DNA of 64,000 nucleotides from an uncultured Lachnospiraceae bacterium (GTDB lineage: Bacteria; Bacillota; Clostridia; Lachnospirales; Lachnospiraceae). The stretch covers positions 1-64,000 of the forward strand of contig CANPYY010000010.1 of assembly GCA_947588675.1 (NCBI GenBank). The letters run 5' to 3'. The notes under the pieces were generated by a model. It had not been told where the DNA came from and searched no databases. It saw only the letters and a program-made list of their open reading frames with translations. Both the position numbers and the translations under genes were made by a program. Every line of letters begins with the position of its first letter. The stretch's first letter is position 1. This document shows, in pieces, positions 10,305 to 16,869 of this stretch.

Positions 10305-10394
10305 GTAACATAGAAAATAAAATACAAGGATTCACCTTTGTATGATATATTGTAATTGACAAGAAACAATTATCAGAAAGGGGAGAATCCTTGC

Positions 10395-11318
10395 ATGTCA
10401 ATAATAACACAACAGAAATATCAACGTCAACGTATGGTTAAATATGCCCGGAATCATTCCGTGACTGAAACAGCAATACGTTACAGGGTAAGCCGAAAAA
10501 CCGTATATAAATGGCTGGCACGGTATGATGGCACCGCCATGAGTTTAGAGGATCGCAGCCATAGGCCAAAAACATCACCCAGAGCCCACACGGAAGGAGA
10601 ACTCAGAAAAATACGCCGCAGGTTAAAAAGGCACCATTGGACAGACCTGATACTGGTATATCAGGAACTGGTGGAAAGAGACGGGTATAAACGGAGTTAC
10701 GGGGGATTCAAAAGAATCTGTGCAAAATTAAAAGCGGCAAAACCGAAAAAATCAAAAAAGGAAAGGAAGCCAAAGCCATACAAACGTGCAGAATACCCGG
10801 GACAGAAAATACAGATAGACGTAAAATATGTACCGTCATACTGTCCGACAAACGGCGAAAGGTATTATCAGTATACAGCAGTTGATGAGTGCAGCAGGTG
10901 GACATACAGGGAAATGTATGACGAACACAGTACATACAGTTCAAAGGATTTTCTGGAGAAACTGATAAAGAATGCACCGTTTCCGATAAGGGAAGTGCAG
11001 ACAGATAATGGTACGGAATTTACAAACAGGCTGATAGTAACAAAGAGCAGGCATCTAACACTGTTTGAGGGAGAACTGCTAAGACTGGGGATAATATACA
11101 GCCGCATACAGATAGCAACGCCAAGGCATAATGGGAAAGTAGAGAGGCAGCACCGAATAGACGAGGAAAGATTTTATAAATATATGAGGATGTATAATCT
11201 TGAGGATGGAAGGAAACAGCTGGCAGTATATCAGAAGAAATCGAACAATTATATGAAGACATGCCTGAACATGATGACGCCAAACCAGATAGTAGAGAAG
11301 TATCTGGGAATTATGTAA
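10395..11318 (+). CDS. IS481-like DDE transposase
   Basis: About 307 aa. An N-terminal helix-turn-helix (SVTETAIRYRVSRKTVYKWLARYDG) and HTH_32-like segment precede an rve/integrase-core domain with D in QIDVKYV, D in VQTDNGTEF and E in NGKVERQH, the DDE triad. Length and domain order fit IS481-family transposases, and the frame is intact. The ATG at 10395 has AAAGGGGAG about 10 bases upstream. Confidence 0.88.
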   Translation: MSIITQQKYQRQRMVKYARNHSVTETAIRYRVSRKTVYKWLARYDGTAMSLEDRSHRPKTSPRAHTEGELRKIRRRLKRHHWTDLILVYQELVERDGYKRSYGGFKRICAKLKAAKPKKSKKERKPKPYKRAEYPGQKIQIDVKYVPSYCPTNGERYYQYTAVDECSRWTYREMYDEHSTYSSKDFLEKLIKNAPFPIREVQTDNGTEFTNRLIVTKSRHLTLFEGELLRLGIIYSRIQIATPRHNGKVERQHRIDEERFYKYMRMYNLEDGRKQLAVYQKKSNNYMKTCLNMMTPNQIVEKYLGIM

Positions 11319-11333
11319 AAAGGATGGTTAAGT

Positions 11334-11356
11334 GCAACAGCATTTTCTGCTGTTGC
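11334..11356 (+). other. Hairpin just after transposase
   Basis: GCAACAGCA (11334-11342) pairs perfectly with TGCTGTTGC (11348-11356) around TTTTC. No T-run follows, so it is either a weak terminator or a structural element inside the IS right end. Confidence 0.4.
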
Positions 11357-11385
11357 GTACAAAGAAATTATATCATACATTAAAT

Positions 11386-11438
11386 ATGTCAAGGTCAGGT
11401 AGTATTCTCTGCGAGAATCTCCACCTTACCCTTGACAT
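11386..11438. repeat. Imperfect palindrome in IS right-end region
   Basis: ATGTCAAGG (11386-11394) mirrors CCTTGACAT (11430-11438), with a perfect inner hairpin ATTCTC-TGC-GAGAAT (11404-11418). It sits inside the right end of the IS and may be a transposase-binding or read-through-blocking structure. Confidence 0.5.
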
Positions 11439-11509
11439 AATTAAAGGTGAAAGTGTTACCAATCATTGACACCTATACAACAGTTTAAAAATAATCATTT
11501 GAAATCTGC

Positions 11510-11538
11510 TTGACAAACACAAAGTCATTTGATATTAT
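11510..11538 (+). promoter_or_regulatory. Promoter of tRNA-Arg
   Basis: TTGACA (11510-11515), 17-bp spacer, TATTAT (11533-11538), 12 bases before the tRNA 5' end. Confidence 0.85.
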
Positions 11539-11550
11539 AATCAAAGTTCT

Positions 11551-11624
11551 GTGCATGTAGCTCAGCTGGATAGAGCACTTGGCTACGGACCAAGGTGTCG
11601 GGGGTTCGAATCCTCTCATGCACG
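11551..11624 (+). tRNA. tRNA-Arg (anticodon ACG)
   Basis: 74 bases fold as a cloverleaf: acceptor GTGCATG/CATGCAC with discriminator G, D arm AGCTCAGCTGGATAGAGCA, anticodon stem CTTGG/CCAAG with loop CTACGGA (anticodon ACG), and T arm with GGTTCGAATCC. CCA is not encoded. It has its own promoter and terminator and so is a single-gene unit. Confidence 0.96.
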
Positions 11625-11635
11625 CGATATAAAAG

Positions 11636-11667
11636 CCCTTGAAAACCTTATATTTTCAGGGGTTTTT
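11636..11667 (+). terminator. Intrinsic terminator of tRNA-Arg
   Basis: CCCTTGAAAA (11636-11645) pairs with TTTTCAGGGG (11653-11662) over a 7-base loop, followed by TTTTT. Confidence 0.85.
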
Positions 11668-11890
11668 AATTTGCTGACATGTATGAAAAAATTATAATGA
11701 AAAGTGTTTTTACGGACAAACATTTTAAGCTATGTCCTTATATGATCTTACGGTTACTAATTTGTATAGTTTTATAGATTGTAACACAGGTTTTGACAAA
11801 TAGATAAATTTTTGTAGATAAAATTGTGATATTGGATTATAATTGTATATAAATATGGGAAAATAGAAAATATGATAAGGGGTGTTTGAT

Positions 11891-12544
11891 ATGAGGGATG
11901 TATATGATTTTGCAAAATTTTTTATGAAATTTGAACCTGATTCCGAATCAAATACTTATGATGGAAATATGAAATTACAAAAGATGCTGGTATTGGCGTA
12001 TATGGCTCATATGTCGTTATATGGAAAACAGCTTTTTAAAGATGATATTCTTGCGTTTGAAAATGGACTTGTTGTTGAAAAAGTCCGTCTTAGATACAGA
12101 AATGATTATGATTCATTTAAAATGGACAGTGATAAGTTTAATCCTGATTTTGATGAAACGGAGTATGATACGTTAAATTCCGTGATAGGTGTTTATGGAC
12201 ATCTTTCAGCAAAGGAACTTTCTGCTCTTAATCATCAGTTTGCATCATGGAAATATGCATATTGTAATGGAACATCGCAAAACGGTTATCATGATAAAAA
12301 GAAATCGGTTGTACAGTTTGAATCTTTTCCGGATGATATTGTAGCTGTAGGCAAAGCAATAAAGGCATATAAGAAAATACAGAAATCATCCACGAAACGT
12401 GAGATAATTAACGGAGTTACGTTTTATTATGACAGTGTAGTGATGACAGATAAAATTATTGAGGAATTAGAAAAATTTTCAAGGGAATGTGAGGATGATG
12501 CATATAGTGTATGTCAGGATGGTGAAAGGCTGGTGATTTATTGA
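11891..12544 (+). CDS. Panacea (DUF4065/SocA-like) antitoxin
   Basis: About 217 aa. The stretch KLQKMLVLAYMAHMSLYGKQLFKDDILAFENGLVVEKVR matches the Panacea domain of SocA/GepA-type proteins, which act as antitoxins for unrelated toxins. The C-terminal part (from about residue 105) is not recognised. ATG 11891 follows AAGGGG; the GTG at 11882 overlaps that site and is rejected. The stop overlaps the next start (TGATG at 12542-12546), the translational coupling usual for toxin-antitoxin pairs. A weak promoter-like TTGACA lies at 11793-11798. Confidence 0.75.
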   Translation: MRDVYDFAKFFMKFEPDSESNTYDGNMKLQKMLVLAYMAHMSLYGKQLFKDDILAFENGLVVEKVRLRYRNDYDSFKMDSDKFNPDFDETEYDTLNSVIGVYGHLSAKELSALNHQFASWKYAYCNGTSQNGYHDKKKSVVQFESFPDDIVAVGKAIKAYKKIQKSSTKREIINGVTFYYDSVVMTDKIIEELEKFSRECEDDAYSVCQDGERLVIY

Positions 12545-12900
12545 TGCCTCGGTCATTTGCTGCCGGACAGGCATTTTGGGGAAAAATAAGATTTCCTGAT
12601 GGAGATTTTCCTGCTTATGACAGGCCATATCTTATTATAGGTACAGATGGTGAATATATAGAAATCCTTACTGTGTCTTCTGTTGAAGGAAAGGAATGGA
12701 AACTGTCAATTCCTACTAACAGAGAAATTATTAATTACTATCCTCCATTTCCAAAGAATACATTTGTTAAGCTGGATTCTTTTCAAAAGATACATGTGAA
12801 AGATTTAACCGGTATACATATGGCAGCAGGTGGTAAGACTCTTGATGAAAAGGAACTTTCAGAGATTATTATTGCTGTAAATAAAATAAAGGATTCATAA
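12544..12900 (+). CDS. Putative toxin, MazF/PemK-like fold
   Basis: About 118 aa, coupled to the Panacea antitoxin gene. The N-terminal half (GQAFWGKIRFPDGD ... RPYLIIGTDGEYIEILTVSS) has the order of short beta strands and the RPYLII element seen in PemK/MazF SH3-like ribonucleases; the segment FPKNTFVKLDSFQKIHVKDL corresponds to their 'vkld' strand. Catalytic residues cannot be assigned by eye. Function as an RNase toxin is inferred mainly from this pattern and gene pairing. Confidence 0.6.
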   Translation: MPRSFAAGQAFWGKIRFPDGDFPAYDRPYLIIGTDGEYIEILTVSSVEGKEWKLSIPTNREIINYYPPFPKNTFVKLDSFQKIHVKDLTGIHMAAGGKTLDEKELSEIIIAVNKIKDS

Positions 12901-13031
12901 AGGTATTGCAATGATTAATTAATGGAGCATATTCTAATTATACGACTGCCATAGAATCGTGTTATAGCAGTAATTCGTATTAATTATATAATAAAGAAAT
13001 AAATATATAGCAGTGATAAATGTTACGGGAA

Positions 13032-13057
13032 AGAGGACTGAGAGCAGTCCTCTTTTT
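13032..13057 (+). terminator. Intrinsic terminator after the toxin-antitoxin pair
   Basis: AGAGGACTG (13032-13040), AGAG loop, CAGTCCTCT (13045-13053), then TTTT. It lies between two convergent units; the reverse-strand tail is weaker. The 130 bases between the toxin stop and this hairpin hold only an imperfect AT-rich dyad. Confidence 0.85.
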
Positions 13058-13064
13058 AATAATA

Positions 13065-13502
13065 TTATATTTTGATATTGAGATGTTTTAACAATGTCTG
13101 GTTTATTTTTCCGTTTGTAGTTAAGTGCTCTGATTTCTGAAATTTCTTAATTGCTTTTTTTGTTTTTTGACCATATTTCCCATCAATATTACCGCATTTG
13201 AAGCCGAGGTCTGTAAGTTTGGACTGTACTTTTTTGACTACAGAGGATGTATAGTATTTGGAAGTTGACGATGAGGTTTTTTTAACGGTTTTTGGTGTGG
13301 AGTAAGGACATACTCCGTTTTTATGGAGATGAGGAGGATATCCTCCGCAGTGATAATGGTAACTTCCAAGACCGCTTATATTTCTGTAATCATGGTGACC
13401 TCCGTATGAATCAGTTCTTCCTGAATGTGCAGATGTTAATGTGGCAGACAGCATGAACATCATGCACAGGATTAATACAAAAATATGTTTTAGTTTTTTC
13501 AT
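13065..13502 (-). CDS. Secreted YHYH-domain protein with peptidoglycan-binding domain
   Basis: 145 aa. N-terminal signal peptide (KKLKHIFVLILCMMFMLSATLTSAHS), then a YHYH domain (HSGRTDSYGGHHDY ... GLGSYHYHCGGYPPHLHKNGVCPY) rich in His with two Cys, plausibly metal-binding. A Ser/Lys linker leads to a PG_binding_1 domain (VQSKLTDLGFKCGNIDGKYGQKTKKAIKKFQKSEHL). Probably cell-wall anchored outside the membrane. GAAAGGAG precedes the ATG. Confidence 0.85.
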   Translation of the reverse strand: MKKLKHIFVLILCMMFMLSATLTSAHSGRTDSYGGHHDYRNISGLGSYHYHCGGYPPHLHKNGVCPYSTPKTVKKTSSSTSKYYTSSVVKKVQSKLTDLGFKCGNIDGKYGQKTKKAIKKFQKSEHLTTNGKINQTLLKHLNIKI

Positions 13503-13538
13503 AACAATATATCTCCTTTCGTTAATATGATATTATAT

Positions 13539-13567
13539 ATAATAAATATATTATATATTAATGTCAA
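13539..13567 (-). promoter_or_regulatory. Promoter of the YHYH protein gene
   Basis: On the reverse strand TTGACA (13567-13562), 17-bp spacer, TATTAT (13544-13539), about 37 bases before the start codon. The flanking sequence is extremely AT-rich. Confidence 0.75.
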
Positions 13568-13745
13568 TAAAAAGCAGATTATATTATAAAATAGTATACA
13601 ATATTAACAAAATAAATGATGGTTTATGTAACAATATATACGATAGACGTATATTAAATAGATTAAAAATCTGTTTGCAGTGGGAGTTTAAACACAAATC
13701 AGAAAAAACTTGTAGCGTATCAGAACAGCAGGCTAATGCTGATAA

Positions 13746-13904
13746 AAGATACAGGAATGGAAAAAACATCATGACCTTGGAGGGATTCTGAAGAAAATTC
13801 CTGATGCGGTCAAAAATCCTGTAATAGTAATAAAATCAAATATGGATGATAGTGATGCAAGGAAAGCCTCCGTGATAACCGTTCCAACCGTGAGATGCTT
13901 GTAA
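13746..13904 (+). pseudogene. Decayed fragment resembling phage MuF C-terminal domain
   Basis: This frame reads about 52 codons without a start, containing HHDLGGILKKIPDAVKNP and then VIVIKSN. That pattern (H-D-L, I-P-x-A-x-x-x-P, I-x-S) resembles the C-terminal domain of MuF-like/phage-plasmid proteins. It ends in a stop with no start or ribosome site, so it is a relic if real. The rest of 13505-14140 contains no convincing gene. Confidence 0.35.
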
Positions 13905-14144
13905 ATGCTCTTTAGAGCACTGCAAAGAACGATACGGAGAAGCAGGAATATTAGACTATAGCGGAACTTGGAAAAAAGAAAGACAAGCTTGCGGTCTTGA
14001 GTATGATGAGAAAATAGAAAAAGTATTTATATAAGGTTTTAGTTTTTTTAGATTAATAATGTACATAAAAGACATTTTAAGGTATACTGTTTCATAGACA
14101 GGGAAATTTATGATAATTATAAATAATTTTCAGGAGGTAAAAAC

Positions 14145-16475
14145 ATGAAGTTCATCAAAAAAAGTATTGCAGCGCTGTTATGTATGGTATTGTTGATAAG
14201 CATGATGCCTGCGCATTCAGGAGCAAAAGCGGGTAAAATGAAACTGAGTCCTGCAAAAGTAACTGTTTACGTAGGGGATATGCACAAGATTAAGGTAAAA
14301 AGAGCTAATAAAAAAACTAAAGTTAAATGGAGAACAAGTAAAAAATCCGTAGTGAAAATTGTTAAAAAGAAATCTAAAGGTAAAAAAGCGTCGGCTAAAA
14401 TATATGGCGTTAGTGCCGGAAAAGCAAAAATTACTGCGGTATATAAAATCGGAAATAAAAAGAAAAAAATTAAGTGCAGAGTAACCGTAAAAGAAAAGTT
14501 ATCGAATAATAACGATAATAATACGGTATGGAGTCCGGACAATACGCCGGATGCAGTATCCGGACCTGTAATATCGGAGAAACCAAAAGATTCTGATGGT
14601 GAACAAACGGTAACCGAAGCGCCAAATGGTTCTGTTGAACCGACAGCGACAAAGGAGCCGGATGCTGCGGTGACAACAGAACCGCCGGAAACTGAAACAA
14701 CAGAAAATCCGACAGTTTCACCAACGAAACCGGTTACCAAAGCGCCGGAACCCACACCAACTAAAGCGCCGGAACCCACACCAACTAAAGCGCCGGAACC
14801 CACACCAACTAAAGCACCGGAATCCACGCAGACCAAAGCACCGGATATAACGAAAACCGATGCGCCTGATAAGACTCCGGCGCCTTCGCCGGGAACTTAT
14901 ACCGCGGAACTTGAACTTAGTGGTACAACCGCTTTATACAACGAAGGAAAAGTTAATGTCAATCAGGACGGGTCGGTTACCGGAACTAATGTCAAAGGAC
15001 TTTTAATTCCGCTTGGAACAGGTGTAAATTCCGGAGAATCCGTTAAAATTACTGTATATGGTGAAACGTCAGTTGGAATGAGAATCTGGCTTTCGGACGG
15101 AAACGCAAAAAGATGGTCAGAAATAGAAAATCCCATGGTGTTTGGACAGACATATACGCTTACTGCTGATGATAATATAAGCAATGAATCGGCAGGAAGC
15201 GGTGCATTTTCCGCAGACTATTTTCAGATTAAGGGAGCTTCATATGATTCACAATTTACTTCTATTACAATTAAGAAGGTTGTTATAGAGAAAAAGTATT
15301 CTGAACCGGCGCCTACAGCAGAACCCGGCTGGGTAACTACATGGGGAACTGCGGAGGAAAAATGTGATATTACAAGTGATGCAATGCCTAAAATGTCTTT
15401 AAACGGTTCAACAGTCAGGCAGATTATAAAGGTTACGACTTCAGGTCAAAAAATAAGACTCAGGCTTTCAAACCAGTACGGCGGAAGCGATGTACAGATA
15501 AAATCGCTCCATATTGCAAAGCAGGTTGAAGCTGATAAGTCGGATATAGATACATCCACCGACGCTGTAGTTACTGTAGACGGTAAGGAAGAATTTACCA
15601 TACCAAAAGGAAAGGTTATAATAACGGATGCAGTAAGCTTTAATGTAAATGCGTTGGAAAATATTGCTATATCGGCATATTTTGGTCAGACTCCTTCTAA
15701 TAATATAACAGGACACAGAGGGGCGAGGGCTACTACATATCAGGTTTCAGGAAATCATGTTTCGGATAAAACCCTTACATCATATCAGACAACTACAAGC
15801 TGGTTTTTCCTTGCAGATGTATCGTTGTGGACACCGGAAGGCGGAAGGGCGGTTGTATGCTTCGGAGATTCAATTACCGATGGTTACGGAACAGATGCAG
15901 GATATCTTGGAAGAAAACCGGACAGTTATACAAGATGGGGAGATTATTTTGCTAAAAGGCTTCAGGCAAATCAGAAAACAAAAAATGTAGCCGTAATAAA
16001 TGAAGGTATAGGCTCTAATTCGATGTTAGGCTCCTATCCTACTGATGCGGGAAAAGACAGGTTTGCAAGAGATTTGCTGCAACATGATTCCGTTGCATAC
16101 TGTATTATCCTGTTTGGAGTAAATGACCTTGACAGACTGATGAATACGTCCAAATATAACCAGCTTCTGCCTGAATATCAGAAAATGGTCAAACTTTGCC
16201 ATGACAATGGAATCAAAGTATACGGCGCTCCGATACTTCCTTTTGGAACGAGCAGTTATTACAGCGAAGCTTCAGAGCAGGTAAGAACTATGATTAACAA
16301 TTGGATGCGTTCACCGGATTCGCAGATGGATGGCATCATAGATTTTGAAAGCGCCGTTGCAGACCCGTTGAATCCTAAAAATGTTCTTGAAAAATATACC
16401 CATGGCGACGGATTGCACCCTTATGACGGGTATGATGTAATGGCGGATGCCATTGATTTAAAAATGTTTGAATAA
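14145..16475 (+). CDS. Secreted SGNH-hydrolase esterase with Big_2-like and linker domains
   Basis: 776-aa exported carbohydrate esterase. Signal peptide (1-27), Big_2/Ig-like domain (about 30-115, Lys-rich), Thr/Pro linker (about 120-250) with KAPEPTPT repeats, a beta-sandwich domain (about 253-385) possibly carbohydrate-binding, a second beta domain (about 395-565), then an SGNH catalytic domain with GDSITDG (Ser576), GIGSNS, FGVNDLD and DGLHP (Asp755, His758). The architecture suggests removal of acetyl groups from plant or cell-surface polysaccharide, but the substrate is unknown. CAGGAGG lies 8 bases before the ATG. A weak hairpin (about 16499-16556) may end the transcript. Confidence 0.88.
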   Translation: MKFIKKSIAALLCMVLLISMMPAHSGAKAGKMKLSPAKVTVYVGDMHKIKVKRANKKTKVKWRTSKKSVVKIVKKKSKGKKASAKIYGVSAGKAKITAVYKIGNKKKKIKCRVTVKEKLSNNNDNNTVWSPDNTPDAVSGPVISEKPKDSDGEQTVTEAPNGSVEPTATKEPDAAVTTEPPETETTENPTVSPTKPVTKAPEPTPTKAPEPTPTKAPEPTPTKAPESTQTKAPDITKTDAPDKTPAPSPGTYTAELELSGTTALYNEGKVNVNQDGSVTGTNVKGLLIPLGTGVNSGESVKITVYGETSVGMRIWLSDGNAKRWSEIENPMVFGQTYTLTADDNISNESAGSGAFSADYFQIKGASYDSQFTSITIKKVVIEKKYSEPAPTAEPGWVTTWGTAEEKCDITSDAMPKMSLNGSTVRQIIKVTTSGQKIRLRLSNQYGGSDVQIKSLHIAKQVEADKSDIDTSTDAVVTVDGKEEFTIPKGKVIITDAVSFNVNALENIAISAYFGQTPSNNITGHRGARATTYQVSGNHVSDKTLTSYQTTTSWFFLADVSLWTPEGGRAVVCFGDSITDGYGTDAGYLGRKPDSYTRWGDYFAKRLQANQKTKNVAVINEGIGSNSMLGSYPTDAGKDRFARDLLQHDSVAYCIILFGVNDLDRLMNTSKYNQLLPEYQKMVKLCHDNGIKVYGAPILPFGTSSYYSEASEQVRTMINNWMRSPDSQMDGIIDFESAVADPLNPKNVLEKYTHGDGLHPYDGYDVMADAIDLKMFE
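14739..14834 (+). repeat. 24-bp tandem repeat encoding KAPEPTPT
   Basis: Three identical 24-bp units (14739-14810) and one diverged copy (to 14834) inside the esterase linker. In-frame coding repeat; copy number is likely to vary between strains. Confidence 0.9.
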
Positions 16476-16590
16476 ACCATAATAAATTATAAGTTGCAAT
16501 AGGGGTATAAATATTAATAAGCATATTGTTTTATTTAATAATTGTACCCTTATTGTTTATTGAAAAAACAGTAATTTAATATTCATATAA

Positions 16591-16619
16591 TTGACATTAC
16601 TACACCTGTGGATTAGTAT
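16591..16619 (+). promoter_or_regulatory. Promoter upstream of the c-di-GMP riboswitch
   Basis: TTGACA (16591-16596), 17-bp spacer, TAGTAT (16614-16619); predicted start just before the aptamer. Confidence 0.7.
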
Positions 16620-16627
16620 ATAAATAC

Positions 16628-16732
16628 AGACGTGAATCAATTTAACGTAAAGGCAAACCTGATGAAAATCAGGGACGCAAAGCCAAGGGTCTAAGGTCGG
16701 GAAGACTATGACAGCCGGTTGCCGCATTCACT
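16628..16732 (+). promoter_or_regulatory. c-di-GMP-I (GEMM) riboswitch aptamer
   Basis: P1 pairs GTGAAT (16632-16637) with ATTCAC (16726-16731). Between lie the hallmark AAAGGCAAACC, a short CCTGAT-GAAA-ATCAGG hairpin with GNRA loop, GGACGCAAAGCC, and the second helix ending in GGTTGCC. These are the conserved positions of the GEMM-I aptamer that binds cyclic di-GMP. It sits in the 5' leader of the gene starting at 16870. Confidence 0.92.
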
Positions 16733-16803
16733 CATATTGTACAGGTGTTTTGTCAATATTTTTCTTAGAGCATAACGCCTGTTTTATAAGATGGATGTAT
16801 GTC

Positions 16804-16837
16804 AACCGCTGGTTTTAAATCCGGCGGTTATTTTTTT
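16804..16837 (+). terminator. Riboswitch expression-platform terminator
   Basis: AACCGCTGG (16804-16812) pairs with CCGGCGGTT (16821-16829), then A and seven T. A second possible hairpin, ACAGGTGTT (16741-16749) with AACGCCTGT (16774-16782), lies between aptamer and terminator and could be an alternative structure. The terminator precedes the start codon by about 30 bases, so c-di-GMP probably controls read-through; the direction (on or off) is not decidable by eye. Confidence 0.8.
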
Positions 16838-16869
16838 CAGAACAAAATTGTTAAAAAGGAGAGTGCGAT

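Larger units (their letters stand above)
10295..11471 (+). mobile_element. IS481-like insertion sequence with imperfect terminal inverted repeats
   Basis: A transposase gene is flanked by a 16-base left end (CAATAGATAGGTAACA, 10295-10310) that matches, with one gap and one mismatch, the reverse complement of the right end (TGTTACCAATCATTG, 11454-11468, followed by ACA). Outer limits are estimates; no target-site duplication was confirmed. TTCACCTTT (10330-10338) also recurs inverted near the right end but at different spacing. The left end overlaps the PBP stop codon; the right end stops about 80 bases before tRNA-Arg. Confidence 0.6.

Noticed and set aside
12900-13031. Imperfect AT-rich inverted repeat after the toxin gene
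   Set aside because: Asymmetric bulges and no T-run; the clear terminator at 13032 explains the end of the unit.
13561-13791. 76-codon open frame starting MSIKSRLYY
   Set aside because: No ribosome binding site, AT-rich composition without coding bias, and it overlaps a promoter and a better match in another frame.
14739-14834. Regular 24-bp repeats considered as a CRISPR array
   Set aside because: No unique spacers; repeats are contiguous and encode an in-frame linker.
14267-14836. 189-codon reverse-strand frame rich in Gly/Val/Ser
   Set aside because: It is the antisense shadow of the esterase linker repeats; no start signals.
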